Of a DNA stretch of 64,000 nt, positions 13,409 through 26,461 are shown piece by piece. The notes under the pieces are model-generated. The model saw only the letters and a program-made list of their open reading frames with translations, was not told where the DNA came from and did not search any database. Every line of letters starts with the position of its first letter. Position 1 is the first letter of the stretch. The DNA lies in the NCBI RefSeq assembly GCF_901933205.1, contig NC_044600.1, positions 12,438,501 to 12,502,500 of the forward strand, written 5' to 3'. The stretch is from Camarhynchus parvulus (Eukaryota; Chordata; Aves; Passeriformes; Thraupidae). Position numbers and translations under genes: made by a program.

Positions 13409-13520
13409 GGGGGCCAAATTCTTCCTTTACCCTCATGCAAGTAAATCTGAAATAGCTTCTTGCCAATCAGTAGAATCATTTGGATTGACATTCATGTAAA
13501 TGACAGCAAAATATGACCCT
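13409..13520. mobile_element. Palindromic MITE-like element, second subfamily
   Basis: The left end GGGGCCAAATTCTTCC pairs with the right end TATGACCCT, whose reverse complement begins AGGGTCATATTTTGC. Inside, GCAAGTAAATCTG faces 'CATTCATGTAAATGACAG', which corresponds to the 'gtgtaaatc' arms of the amniote hairpin family. The arms are diverged but collinear. The element is noncoding. Confidence 0.6.
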
Positions 13521-14129
13521 CTGACTTCACAGAGTTATTCCTGATAGATGCTGGGTGCAATTACAAAAAAGTAATCACAAGAACTTATGCAAGAAATACA
13601 TGGAATAAACAGGAGGACTTGGAAGTTTTAATACGTGCTCAAAATTATGAATTAATTGGCACAAGAAACTTGTAGGGATAATTCACAAGACTAGAATATT
13701 AATTTATCTGGTGGAGCTCGTTCAGGGAGAAGGACAAAATGCTGTCCACAGAGACATTCATCCCACAGAGTAAAACATGGGAAGAGATAACCAGCTGAAA
13801 ATCCCTAGCTAATAATAACAGAGGGAATGAGCACAGGTGCTGTCACAGCAGAGGGGGGTTGAGGGGGTGTACAGAGTAAAGCCACAAAGAACAGATGGAC
13901 AGAACTCCTTCTTTTGGAGGGCAGGAAGATGAATCATACACACATCCAGGCCACTGGGCTTGGAGATGATGGAGGCACAGGCAGGAGCTGATGGAGATGC
14001 CTGCTGGGACACAGGGATCACAGGACAACTGCACGCTGCCAGTGTCTTCTGGAAACAAGGCTGGAGAAGCAACTGAAGGGAACATTCTTTACTCTTCATT
14101 TTAAGAGTCAGGGGAAATAGGTTTAAAAA
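13521..14129. other. Mostly unique sequence, possible 5' part of old CR1
   Basis: Around 13660-13740 the sequence 'ACAAGAAACTTGTAGGGATA...CACAAGACTAGAATATTAA...TTCAGGGAGAAGGACAAAATG' resembles the endonuclease part of old amniote CR1/L3 elements and may be an upstream piece of the element at 14130-15900. The part between 13840 and 14100 is not recognisable and gives a 133-codon minus-strand frame without any domain. Confidence 0.35.
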
Positions 14130-15900
14130 TAAGCAAACAGAATGCAATTTGGTGACAGTGATCATGGAATGAGAAAACCCACTGCTCCTGGAAGGGAAAA
14201 TGAATAGCAAATAGAAGCAATAAACTTGAAAAAAGCCAGATTAAATAAACTCAGAGAATTTTAAATATTATCTCATGGGGAATGCACTCAGAGGAGCTGA
14301 CAGTTCCTTAAAATAGTTCTATTAACAGCATGAGTGCAAATTATCCCAAAGCAGCAAAACCATTTGAAGTGTTGTAAGAAACCATCTTAGCTAAATCATG
14401 GACTCCTCCTCTCTGACCTCAAACACGAGGAAGGCACAGAAAGTTGAACCTAGGTCAGATTATTGAAGACCAGGAGGAAAGAAAAGAGAGTATAGGGCCC
14501 AAATCACAAAAGTCAAATGAAAATGCATTGGTGCAGAAAGGACAACAAGAAAACAGGATGTAATCATACATCATAAAGAGAGGAAGATGAGGAAAATGTG
14601 TTGGCCTTCTATTGAACAAGGCAGGGAAAGTTATTGACAGGTGATGCTGAAGAGGCTGAGGGCTTTAAGGTTTTTTCCTGCAATCTTTACCAAAAAGGTC
14701 GAATGGGAAACAGCAGTAGTGACAGAGGTAGAAACACAAGTGAAATCAGGGAAAGAACAGATTAAATAGCACTTAGATAAATCAGATCTTTCAAATTGGC
14801 TGGGTCAGTTACAATTCACCCTAAAGTACTCTACTGAACTACCTGAAGCAATGCCAGGGCCATGAGTGGTTTTCTTGGAGATCTTAGGGGATATGGGTGA
14901 ATATCCACAAGACAGAAAAATAGAAGATAGTGTGTTTCCTTACACAGAGGGAAAAGATTGTTATGGGGAATTAAAGAGCAGTGAGTGAAGGTCAGTTTTT
15001 GGAAAAATATGGAAACAATCATATTATTTGTAACCGCTCAGGAAATAACAAGGAGATGAGTAACAGTTAGCATGGCTTTGTCAAGAACACAGATTTGTTA
15101 AACCAATTTAATTTCCTTCAGTGGGAATGGAGGAGAAACAACAGATAAATCTCAACTTTATTAAAGCTTTCCAGGATCAGCCTCCTCATGGTCATAAGTG
15201 AGCTAGGAAAAATAGTCTCCCTCTACCTACAAAATTCTCTCTAAAACTGGAAGTATGTTAAATACATTTCTGTAGGCATCTGCCCTGCATTTGCTCCTAT
15301 GAAATACTTCTACTCCAGTCTTTTATGTTAGATCAGAATGACTTAGTTTCTGCACACAGTAAAAGTGAGAAGGGCTGCACAGGTGACACCAGGCCATTCT
15401 GAGGATGCTTGCTTAGAATACAATGTGATTTTTTCACAGCTGGAGCGGTGTAGGCAGTTTGTAGCAAGTCCTTTCAGCTTTAAAGAAGACACCAAACAGA
15501 AAAGATCTAGCAGAGAGCACTGAGAGTAGCCAGAGGCCCAGCAAACACAAGCTACAAGGAGAACTGGAAGGAACGCTCTCATATAGGCTGCGGAAAAGGC
15601 TGAGGAGGACTATATATGTAACACGCACTTAAAAGAGGAAAGGACTAAGTAGTCTTCCTTATCCAGTGGATAGGATAAGAAATATTGGGTTAAACAGGAG
15701 CACAGGAAATTTAGGTTAAACATTAGGAAACCCTGGGTAATAATATGGCTTGTTAAGCACTGGGAAAGATCGCCTGGGGAGGTCATAGAGCCGCCCTCCT
15801 TGGAAGGTTCCAAGAGTATGCGAGATGTACACTTAACAGAAGTTCTGCTTTTAAAGTTGTGGCAGACTTAGATGACCTCTAAAAAACCTACTTCCCTTTA
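14130..15900 (+). mobile_element. Ancient CR1/L3-like LINE with ORF2 relics
   Basis: A series of blocks occurs in the order expected for the 3' half of an old amniote CR1/L3 ORF2. 'GGTGACAGTGATCATGGAAT' is at 14151. 'TAAACTCAGAGAATTTTAAA' then 'ATCTCATGGGGAATGCACTC' are near 14247-14290. GTGTTGGCCTTCTATTGAAC is near 14600. 'TTAGATAAATCAGATCTTTC' is near 14772. 'TTGTTATGGGGAATTAAAGA' is near 14958. 'AGCATGGCTTTGTCAAGAAC' and AAACCAATTTAATTTCCTTC are at 15070-15120. The 3' end blocks 'TTAAGCACTGGGAAAGATCG', CCTGGGGAGGTCATAG and ACTTAGATGACCTCT are at 15753-15880. Reading frame is lost throughout by stops and indels, so it is a dead element. The ORF2 reverse transcriptase it once encoded drove target-primed retrotransposition. 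Confidence 0.75.
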
Positions 15901-18900
15901 TAAGGGCTACTATTCCCCCAGTTTGAAAGGATAATTCCCTCTGGGGAAATGGATCTGTGCCTGGATGCTGGAATGGCACAGCAGCCCCGGGCCGCTCTCG
16001 GCGTCAGCGGCTCCGCAGGTGCGTCAGCGGTGCCTCAGCTCCAGCAGAGAGGTGATCCCTCCTGCAGGCACCTCTGTACCTGAACTCACTTCCCAGCACT
16101 TTCCTCAACCAGGAGCTCAGCTGGCAGCCTTTCCCCTGCCAAGGTGCAAACACAGCTGCCCAAGCTTTCACCATCCACTGTTCACACCTGTGGCAGCACT
16201 CAGGAATTGCTGCTGAAGGACACGCAGGGACTTCACTCAATGCTCTGTGTTTCCAGAGAAAACTGAACTGCTGGGCAAAAACACAGCCTGCACTCCATGC
16301 TCTAGCTAAGAATTCATTTCACAGAACAAAGTCCTGAACACTGAAGTCCAAGTTAGAGTCTCATGTAGCAGATCAGGTCCTACCCACTGCACCTCCTGCA
16401 CCACAACCTGTGGGTAACACACACGCAGACAGAAAACACCAGATCATTCATTGGCCACTAGCCAAGAATTTATCCTACAACAAACGTGTTTCAACCCAGA
16501 CCTAGCCATGTGCAGAATGCTCTGAATGACACTGCTGCTGAAACTTTCCAATAAAATGGTAACTAGAATATCTATCATTAAGCTCACAGTCACAAAGATA
16601 TTAATGTTCCTAGCACCCCCAGCAGTCCCAGACATGTCACTCTATCTCTGCCCACTGAAGCCACAGTGCTGTAAAAAAGTCACAGCTCCCAGAAAATGAG
16701 GAAGTTAGTTTATCTGAACTTACACAGCATGAGATGACATCGCTAAAATGATAATAAAATTGGGGAAATCAGAAGACAGAGCTTGTCTGCTGTTTGAAAA
16801 GGCAAAGTGTACTAGAATTCTTGCATTCCCTTCCTGTACAAACACTGATCTCTATCTTAGGGTGTCAGTTGTAAAGGAGGTGTGATCTGTTACACAACAC
16901 ATTTCATTCAGTTAACAACACTTAGTTACATGCTAATAAAGCATGTCTTAAGAATACACCAAACTAATAATTTATTCACAATTTATTCTCCCATTCTCTT
17001 TAGCCTGGATTAGATTTGAGGCATAAAGAGGATCCATTAAGTATTTTGCTGTTTCAGTAGGTTTTTCTGGCATATTGGGCCAAGTTTCTCAAGCTTGTAG
17101 GAGGAAGGAGATAAAGCCACACAAGGCATGTGCATACTCACACACACACATAAACACAGAGCAGGGAATGAGATGATGTAGCCACTGGCAGGATGTGTCT
17201 GCTCTTGATTTCCCAGTGCCACCGAGCCCTTCCCTGGGTTACACAGTGGTTTTTTTCCATGTTGTTTTGTGTCTCAATGCCAGCACTGATTGTGGTGATT
17301 GATTGACTGAGCTGGTGCTGCAGGATTCAAAACAACAACCCTGGTGGCAGCAGCTCAGGGAAATGCAGAGAACACCGGGTTAATCCAAGGAGAGAAGAAA
17401 CAACGCTGGTGATCTGCCAGCTCTGAGCATCCTACAATAAATTAGGAATAGCTATAATCATTGTTTTAAAATGAAAGATGCAAGCAGAGCCTGGCAGAAG
17501 CTTTTTAAGCACTCTGTGCTGGGCTTTAGCCTGTGGGCACCCACAGAAAAAGCCCTTTTCCCTTTCCATTGAGCTCTTCCTCACACATCTCATCCCACTC
17601 AGCCTCAGCAGGTGGGCTCACAAAAGCCATTCCCTCCCTCCCTTTGGGGTGCAGGGGCTTTCTCCCTGGCTGTCCCTGATGTGACCATCTGTTATTCACC
17701 TACACTGAGATGGAAGAGGTGCTCCTCACACAGCATCTCCTTCCCTCTGGCAGCAGTGTCCCTTTCCCTGGGGTCTCCCTCCTCCTCGCTGAGGATCAAT
17801 GAAACCCTCTCACACTTCACACCTGCACCTCCTACCAGGGTAAAGGAGGTGGAGATTCTTTTCCAGAAGCAATGTTTCTCCTTGGGAAAAACCCCTAGAT
17901 AATTCAAAGACCATCCTTGAGCTTTTTGCTGTTGTTACTTTTCCCCACCATCCCTTTATCTCCCGTGATCTCCTGTTCCTTCTCACTCCACTGCTGCTGC
18001 CTCTTAATTAAACATTTTAACACTGACCCTATTTTCACTTTATCTAACTCCCCTCTCACTCCCTTCAGCAGAGTCCCACCGACGTGGTCCCCATTATGTT
18101 TCTCCTCCCACTCAGCTCATAGTAGTAGCTACTTGTCTGTTTTCCTGATAGGAATTCAGCCTTCCCCTGGCTGCATTATGAAGATAAGCTGCTCCTGGTG
18201 ACAAAGGAATCACTAATGGACGTGCCTGCTTTCCCATCCCAGGGACAGAGGCTGCTGCTGTCAGGAACTTTTTCCCTAGCACAAGTAGCTTTCCAGCATG
18301 CCCTGTAAAATAGAGCACATTTATGATTGCTGGCATACTCACAGGGTTCCCAGGCAGCTTTTTGCAGCACAGACTTTACAACTTGCATATAGATGGACCC
18401 AGACATGGCTCTGGTTTGAGACAATGGGAGATTTACTATTGCATGTATTTGCACCATGATTTGGTGGTTTTGTATAAACAAAATAGAAACAGAAAATAAT
18501 TATTTGTTTGCCAACCCACTGAATGTAGGGAAGAAGCACAAAGTTTTATTCATCTGCAAGCTCAGCAGATGTCAGTGTATGAATGGCCTGATTTCAGTCT
18601 CATTTTTGGACTAATGAAGATTTAATATAGCTAACAGAACCATGAGGTAATTCTGGGTTTGAACAAAAAGTGATTCCATATCATCCCATAACTTGTCACG
18701 ATAAAACATTAACTAACCCCATGAATTTTGTTGGTGGTGTTTTGTTAGAACAGCTTCTGAGGGGAGTGATAGTTCAGTCATTATTTGAATGTCTGCTATA
18801 GTGGAGTCTATCACCACTGAAAGCCCAGAATAATGGCCTGTGTTATTCTTTTGCATCTTTTTCTATACAGCTTTTGAGGGAGCTGTAATTGAAGAGAAAT

Positions 18901-19028
18901 GAAAGGGCAGCCAACCAAGAGACAATACTGCAAGGATCAGTACTGGAATGTGAGACAACATAGTTTAAAAGCTGAAACTTTAAAACTCCTGCTACGTGTG
19001 TACTTTTGAAAAGGGTAACATCAATAGC
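15901..19028. other. Unique sequence, no supported gene
   Basis: A moderately GC-rich patch at 15965-16140 contains two copies of GCGTCAGCGG. A (CA)n-like run lies at 17137-17151. The open frames (up to 101 codons) show no domains or splice-bounded exon structure that I can defend. Confidence 0.5.
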
Positions 19029-19052
19029 AAAAAAAAAAAAAAAAAAAAAAAA
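19029..19052. repeat. Poly-A run, (A)24
   Basis: This is an uninterrupted run of 24 A residues. No recognisable retroposon body precedes it. Confidence 0.95.
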
Positions 19053-20352
19053 CCACAGCTATTTTCTCCTGATTAAGAAATAACCAAACTACTTTTTAAA
19101 AAAATTTTTGTTTATAATCTGGTGGCCTCCTATGAGGGCATGAAAAAAAGGATTAATGCCTTCACTGGGTACCTATTTTTTACTGCTGTTCTCTTTAGAA
19201 AATGTGATTAACTAAAAAGGTGAAAAAGAGACCCATGGAATAAAGATATGAGAATACCAAGGCAGGGTGTTATGAATCAGGGACCCTGCAGCAATTTACA
19301 AAAAGCCTTGCAAAATATAAACTGCTACTTAGCATCAAGTCCTGTGTCAACTGGGTCTCCAGTGATGTCAGTGTTGTACCCCCTGCTGAAAGCATTCCTG
19401 GTGCTTACAGAGAGCTGAAACACCACAGACAGCATTTTCCATACTTAAGGTTCAAACTCCAGTACTTAGAGGATTGCAAGAGGATCACCATTGTGCACTG
19501 ACTGACGCACCAAGCTTAAATTTTCCTCCTGTTTCTACAAATATGAGAAGTAGAAGCTCTTTAGCAACCTGGTGTAAAGCTACTGAAGCCATTTTAAAGC
19601 CACTAGAGTCAGTGAGAATCTTTACATCTGTCTCTTGCGCTCTTGGATTCTCCAAACACTTATGTGTGTACTTAATGTTCACATGAACAATCCCACTGGA
19701 GAAATTGTTTGTCTTAAACTCAGAATAGGGCCAAGTTTAAGATGGCTTTAGCTAAATGTGGCCAGGGTAAGCCCAGACATAAGCCTTTCCCTACTCAAGC
19801 CAATTCAGCCATGCTCTCAATTTCTAAAATTATCTGTGCATCTGAAGATATTTGGGATATCTTTGTGCTTAAGACTTAAAATGATACAGTAAGGGACTGA
19901 ATTTGTTCAAAATAAGCTGGATCCCAAACACTAGAGTTTGGGTGTCTAGGAGTCACTAGATCATAAACATAAGAATACTGAGGCTGTTTCAAGCTGCAAT
20001 AAGCAATGTTTCCTCCAGTGTACACCCCAAAAAGATTAAGTTTATGTTGCTTTTAATGATGAAGAGTTTAACAAAGCATAATTTGGAACCAGTTTTCAGT
20101 ACTCCTGCCAAACTCTGAGTAAAACATCATTTACCTCCTAAGTGAACATTTTTTCTGGCAGTTTTGTATGAATTAAACATTTTGGTCATTTAAAGGAAAA
20201 ATGTTAAAAATCTGGAGTGTTCTTAAAAATAGCAGATCAGTACACTTGAAATATCTTTTCTGATTTTAGGGAACTCCCCCATGCATGTAACGTGCTATGA
20301 AAACCAGAGCTATTTTGCACAAATTTCAGAGCAAGCTTATGAAAATAGTATA
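19053..20352. other. Unique AT-rich sequence
   Basis: No gene or repeat is recognised. The two frames at 19474-19686 (plus) and 19485-19682 (minus) are mirror frames over the same bases and have no domain. Confidence 0.55.
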
Positions 20353-20560
20353 ATGAGGCAAAGTGCTCAGCAATGCCAGAGCATGGGGACCACAATGCTG
20401 TAATAGATGATATCAGGATGATGGCAAAATAATGTCACTGCAATCACTGGAGACTACATTACTATGTCAAGATGATGGCAAAATGATTTTGACGCAAGTC
20501 TATTGAAACTCTGCTAAAATATCCAGATGATTGCAACATATCAGGCAAATGCCCCAGAGG
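20353..20560. repeat. Degenerate ~55-bp tandem repeat, 3-4 copies
   Basis: The motif GATGATGGCAAAAT begins at 20417 and again at 20471, and a diverged GATGATTGCAACAT begins at 20526, giving periods of 54 and 55 bp. Copies 1 and 2 agree along most of their length (motif, then ATGTCACTGCAATCA versus ATTTTGACGCAAGTC, then TGGAGACTACATTAC versus TTGAAACTCTGCTAA). A more diverged possible copy starts at 20353 with ATGAGGCAAAGTG. This is an old, decaying minisatellite with no coding frame. Confidence 0.6.
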
Positions 20561-23500
20561 CAGTGACTGATAAATTTGTGTTAAAGTATTTCAAAGACAC
20601 CACTCTAATCTATGTTATATAGGCAAGATCCTGGTCTGCTAATGCTTTAGTCTGACACCACCAACACTGGCCAAGGCTCTCAAAAGGAAGCTTTGCCTTT
20701 TGGTGAGAAGTTCTGATGATCCCAGGCCATTCCAGGATACAGAGTTCTTTGGCCTTCTGTGCAGGCACAGCTATAGCTTGAGATTGCCATAGCTGAAAAA
20801 ACAAGTCTACTTCAAATGTGGCCTCATCTGAGGTGAGCAGTTCTAGGAGTTTATGGTGTGGAGAGGCAAACTGTGCCCTGGTGGTCCAGATGTGGAAATA
20901 TCAGGTGATAACTAAGAATCACAGCCAAAACAAGGAGAAAGCTTTCCCATTGTGGAGAATGGTAAACATGTCACAGGTAACAGAGAGCTAAAGCAGCTTT
21001 AGCATCTTCTCCCCATATAAAGTAACAAGTTAATCAGCAAGGGATGCTGCCTTAGATGAACTCATCATTTACCCAAAGGGGCTAATTTTTTTGCAGCAGT
21101 AAGAGACGGTTCCTGAGAGTCACAGCAGAGTTCATGGACATTGAAAGGAGTTAGCTGTGGAGACCCTGATGGAAGCAGAGCAGATTACACTGAAGAACTG
21201 TATCAATAACAAGTAATGATGTCTTCTCCTTTTATGCAAGAAAATCTTGCAGAACATCAGCCAGCACTGCTCCCTGCTCTGCCAGGGCTGCCAGTCCCTG
21301 AGTTTGAAGAGCAGCATGCTCAGCAGGAATGGTTCGTACTGACTGCAGGACTGAGCCCTCAGAAGATTGTTACAGCAATTAGTGCAGAAGCAGCAACATT
21401 CCTGCTATCAGAACTAACAAGAAGCTGCAAGAGCTATTTCAACAGAAATAGTCAAAGCTGCTCTAATTATATGTTCTTTGCATAGGCTGGCAAGTATGAT
21501 GATTTTAGAAACTGGGTTATTCAAGCTTCTGAGGTTACAAATGCTGCTGTGCCAGCTCCACCCACTAAGTAAAAGGTTGCAGGCTGCAGTCAGCTCTGGC
21601 TCCTTCAGTGCAGCCACAGCCATGGGCAGCTTAGAAGGGGAAATAAGGCTGTTCAAAGGACAGCCAGGCGTGTTTAGGAGGTGGCCTTGCTGGACTTTCG
21701 GTTCTACCACAGGTATATTTCAACAGTGGTGAAAAGTGTTTCCTGCCATTTTCTAGGGAAAGAGGCCTTTACTGCTTGTTTTCTAATCTTGCTGCTCTGA
21801 CCCACTTGCTCCTCACCTCCAGCTGACAGTGCTGGGCTGGCCATCACATTCAGCTGTGCCCTGGATCTTGGGCTCATCGTGTCTACTGTGAACAGATGGA
21901 GCTTGGGGTTCCTGCAAATCCCATCTGCTCCAGCAGCAGCCAATATTAGTAGTCCTTTAAGAAGAAGCCTAGGTCCTTCCAGAAGCCCCAGTCATCTTTC
22001 TTGCTTTGCACTGTCACTTACTGGGGCAGATGGACCAGTGAAAGATGGCAGAACTGTCAGCAGCACTCCCAGAACTGGGGGCACCTCATCTTTCCAAAGG
22101 AATATGAGCAGGGTCCTTCAGGCCTTGCTCTGCAAATGTGGACTTATGGCCACCTCTGCTAGAAAGCTGCCTCACCACAGTGCAAATCCAGCTGCAGGAG
22201 TACCTGTACCTTATGGGTTAAATGTGCAAAGGAGGCTGATGAAAATACAGGGGTTTGCACAACACAGTTCACAGCCTTAGTTGACCCCTGTATACCTTTT
22301 TTGGCTCAGATTTAAATACCCAATCCTAATTTAAGAATTTTTATTGTTCCAGGGCTAAGTTATGTGAAGACCTACATTCAGGCACATCTCTCCATGCAGC
22401 TACACTCACAAAAGAAACCACATCCAGGAATTCTGTCACTCCCGAAACTCCAAGAACAGGGAGAACAAGTACCCTGTGGGAGTTGAGATTCAACTGGAAC
22501 CCAGCCTGCCTCAATTCAGCTTTTCTGCTCAGAAAAGAGGTGAGAGATGAAGGGAGAGAAGGGGAGCACAGACAGCAGGAGTCCCTTTGCATGCAGCTCT
22601 TCAGGTGAGAGGTTTGCCCATGTTTATGCCACAGGCTCGGGCTCGGCTGGAAGATACAGGAGCACATTCCCATTTCAGATCCCTGCCTCAGCTTCTTGCT
22701 AGCTCCTGTCAAGGGTGACCCAGCCACTCACCACCATCCCTCCCCATTTCCCAGGAAGGATCCTGGCTGCCTGGGCACCAGGGAATTTGATTTGCACACC
22801 CAGGGATCTTGGACCCCCAGGGAACTCTCCCAGACCATTCGGTCTCGATGCAGCCCCACACAGGTGAATTATAAACCCCAGGTTAGAATGCCTGGTCCTG
22901 TAAAAATGGCACAAAGGAACAGGTTTTGCTTTATGTGACCAGAAGAAAACCCTCCCTCACTACAGGGATAAAGCCAAGTGGAAGTGATTTCTGTGCCTTT
23001 CCAATCTCATTAGGGATTTTAACTGGGAACAAAGGGGTATTTGGGATGCTTTGCTTCAGTGATCTTCCACTTCATGTAAACTCCATTCCAGTGGTGGAGA
23101 ATGGAGTGATCTCGCAATCATTTGTTAAGGCATCCAGAGTCTGTCAGTATAGATTGATCAGCATATAAGAGGCTATAGCTGCATCTTTGACATCTTCCCC
23201 ATTCTCTATTGCTGAGCACAATTGTGCTTTAACATCTTTTACATTAGAATCTGGTAGAAATACAGATTGTTTTGTTTCCTATCAAGACAAAATTCTGCTT
23301 TCAATAGCACTAGCTGAATACAGAATAATGCCATTAAATTGAGTGTAGATGGCTACTAAATTATTTGGCCTTCAAACATGCTAGTCAGTGGTTGAAATAC
23401 AGGCATCTCTCCTGGAGTCACTGTGACAGTAGCAGCAAGCAACTGGAATGTGAATACTGTTCTTTCAGCATGAAACTAGCTGTTGTGGCTCAATTATTTC

Positions 23501-24032
23501 CTTTATTTTTCTACTGTCACTAATATAAATCAATACTTTTCCATCTGCTGCCATTTCTAGACTTGAACCATGTATTGCCTTCCTAACCATTATGCAACCT
23601 CTTGACAGAAACCCATTATAAACCTTTCAATTTATTCTGCAGCACAGCTCTGCTAGTGATATTTACATCTATAACACGCACATCTCATACTCTTTTCTTT
23701 CTTGAAGCCTCTTTTATTGCACCACATTTTCACACTGTCCTCACTTCAGCCTCTAGCCAAGGCAAACACAGACAAAAGTATACTTCTTAAACATATTTCC
23801 GTTTTAACTGCAGACTTCAGTATTTCCAGTGAGAGGATCATAAAGAGCTGTCAACAGAAAAGGGAGTCAATTTCAATTTTTAGTACAGGAGGCTTGTTAA
23901 AGATCACAGCACTGTAGTGGATGTTGAGCTGTTCCACTCAGCGTATAAAGCTGCCCCTTAGATGTGCAAGACTCAGGCACCCGCCCCAGCTGCTGATCCC
24001 CTACTTGTGCCCATCAGACACCCTCTCTTTCC
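20561..24032. other. Unique sequence, no supported gene
   Basis: This is a mixture of AT-rich and moderately GC-rich unique DNA. Frames up to 133 codons (21879-22280 plus, 22341-22727 minus) show no recognisable domain and overlap other frames. No RNA gene is seen. Confidence 0.5.
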
Positions 24033-24098
24033 CAACAAACACATCCATACATTAGTTGCTCTTTTCCAGCAAACACATCTATACAGTAGTTTCCCAGC
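24033..24098. repeat. Imperfect ~33-bp direct duplication
   Basis: CAACAAACACATCCATACAT is followed about 33 bp later by 'CAGCAAACACATCTATACAG', with TTAGTTGCTC and GTAGTTTCCC matching downstream. It is a simple local tandem duplication. Confidence 0.65.
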
Positions 24099-24307
24099 AC
24101 AGAAGCAGCAGCCTGACAGGACCTCTGTCTTTGGTGGCAGGACATGACAGGTTTCACTGCTGATCTAACAGGACCATACTTGTTCAAAGTCCCACCTGCC
24201 TTCCTGACAGACCTACTCACAGTGTCTGCTGGTCTCGAAGTAAGGCAGGTGGTAACTACAGAAGCAAGAGTCTTCCCAAAGTAGAACATGAAGTAATTTC
24301 CCTATTC

Positions 24308-24336
24308 ATATACATATATATATATGTATATATATT
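24308..24336. repeat. AT microsatellite with perfect palindrome
   Basis: The 20-bp sequence at 24310-24329, ATACATATATATATATGTAT, equals its own reverse complement and continues into TATATATT. It is a short (TA)n tract capable of cruciform extrusion. Confidence 0.8.
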
Positions 24337-25640
24337 TCCCCCTCAGGCTAACTGCTATCTTGTCTTGAAATAACACTGCTTAGCCCACAGCCATCTTCAA
24401 CAGCAACACACAAGAATGAGAACACTCCTTGCTGGACCAGGCACTGGCTAGTTTGGTGTAACATCAGACCAACAGTCAATTCACAGCAATTTTGGAAATG
24501 TTTTTAACAAGGTTACTCGGGAAGGAGCTTAAAATGATAAAAAACAAGTAAGTGGAACCCCACATATTGCCTTGGTGAAACCCCCAAATGTGCTGCACAC
24601 TGGCAGTAGGCATGGCTCCAAGAGAACAGGGACTGTCAGCCACAGCTGTGACCTGGCAGGAAGATGAGAGCTGCCACTGTGGATCACACCTGCTGTCCCT
24701 GTACTCTGGTACCATGGGCCACAGGAGTGTGCCTGTAATGGCTGATTATAGAAAAGCCTGCCCTAGAGGGAAATATTTCCTTAAGTCTCATCAGTCACTA
24801 CTTATGCTGTGAATCATAAACATTTAAATCTCTTAAGATTTTTATTCTGGTTAACATCAGTATAGATAAGCTCATGACCTGTTTCTGAACATTTAATTGT
24901 TCTTTCTTCAATACTGCTAAGGTCTCTATATTTTATTTCTCACACAGGCAGAAAAACAATGCTTTGTTTGTGAGTATGAAGTCTGAGTAACTTTACTCAC
25001 TGGTGATGTCTTGTGCAAGCAAGACCCAGCATTGCAGGCAGATGGAGGAGAGGCTCCCAGCCACTAAACAGGAACAGTATGCCGGAAAATTAGGAAAAAA
25101 AAATCCCTATCTTGAAAGAAAATTATCTTTCCATATCTTGCATGGCTTTTGGCTTTGTTATTATGAAAGATGTCTTGAGAATTCCCTGATGCACCTTTTG
25201 TATTAGATTCATTGTTTTACATATCACTATTCTGTCAGACCTAATTTGCCCATTTCCTGAAGTGTTCTAAAAATCAGTTTTCCTCAAATATTTCCATGTG
25301 TTCTTAATGAAAGAAAACTTCATTTTCAAACAAAGTACAGCCCCACTCACTGTATTCACTGCTGCTCAGTGGCTTAGCCACAGCTACACCCTTAGCTAAC
25401 TTGTCAGTGTTAGTCAGGACCTAGCCAAGAACAGCCTCCCCTCCTGTGTGCTCTGCAGCATTGTTCCAGTTGTGATCACTGAAGGGTTTAAGAACTTGCC
25501 CTGGCACATCTGACCAGTTTATAAGAGGGAAGCTGCTCTCACCACTTATTACTGTGTTACTTAGGGGTTTGGGCTTTTTTTGCCTCTTTGATCTCCCTCA
25601 ACATTTTAGTCACAACATTTTCTTAGGCCAAAGAAATAAA
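24337..25640. other. Unique sequence, no supported gene
   Basis: No exon, RNA or repeat is recognised here. Confidence 0.5.
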
Positions 25641-26461
25641 TATGACTTTATTTATGTAACAGTATTCTCATTGACTTGGGATTTTTCTGTCTCGTGTTTA
25701 TAGCATAGTTCAGTTCACACAAAAATGTAACCTGTACACAAACCCTTGGCTATGGCACTGGTTGCTCTGCTGATGAGCTTGTCTGCTCTTCATAAGCACT
25801 TTACACCTTGGCACCATGGCTTGGCACTTGGTCCTATTTCAGTGGTGTGTTCACAAAGGAAACAGGACTGTACATAACATGATAGCAGAGCTACCCAAAG
25901 AATTATTAGGGCTGAGGTATCTGGTTGCAAGCAGGAACATGACTAAGAAATGAGATAATAATTTTGGTGTATTTGTGACTGTGCTGATAATCACACAGAG
26001 CTACTGAGAGCATCCTATGTCTACCAAAAAGGTGAAATCCTGGTTCTAATGAAGTAAAACAACAGAAGTCCCAAGCACCAGAGTAAAATCAGCCACAGCT
26101 GCCCGCTCATGCACTTAATAGGTAGTGTGCCTTCTCTCCTGAAAAACCTGCCTCTCGAGTATTTATAAAGCATTACATGGTGTCAGAAGTTATCTTAAGC
26201 CAGAGATGGAGCAATTACTTCCCCCAAGTCTGCTGGCTTTATGAGGGAAGGGTGCAGAAAAATGGTGTCAGCTTAGCAACGTTTTGAAATACTCTTCTCT
26301 GCCATGGGGACTGTAGGGGAATTAGCTGAAGGGCAAGTGGTGATACTGCTTGGGGCACGGGGTGCTCAGCAGCCCCTTAAGTACACGGTGGGACGGGAGA
26401 AAAACAATTTAACACAGCATTAGGTGCTAAATAAAAACCTTACAGTGATTGGGAAGATCAG
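25641..26461 (-). other. Possible 3' UTR of the candidate minus-strand gene
   Basis: Downstream (minus strand) of the stop codon at 26462-26464 there is about 800 bp without other features, ending near an AATAAA hexamer read on the minus strand (plus-strand TTTATT at about 25647-25655). This is compatible with a terminal-exon 3' UTR. It depends entirely on the coding call next to it, and AATAAA is common by chance in AT-rich DNA. Confidence 0.25.

Noticed and set aside
13809..14210. 133-codon minus-strand frame rich in Ser, Cys and Pro
   Set aside because: It overlaps the start of the ancient CR1 on the opposite strand, has no domain and lacks convincing splice sites.
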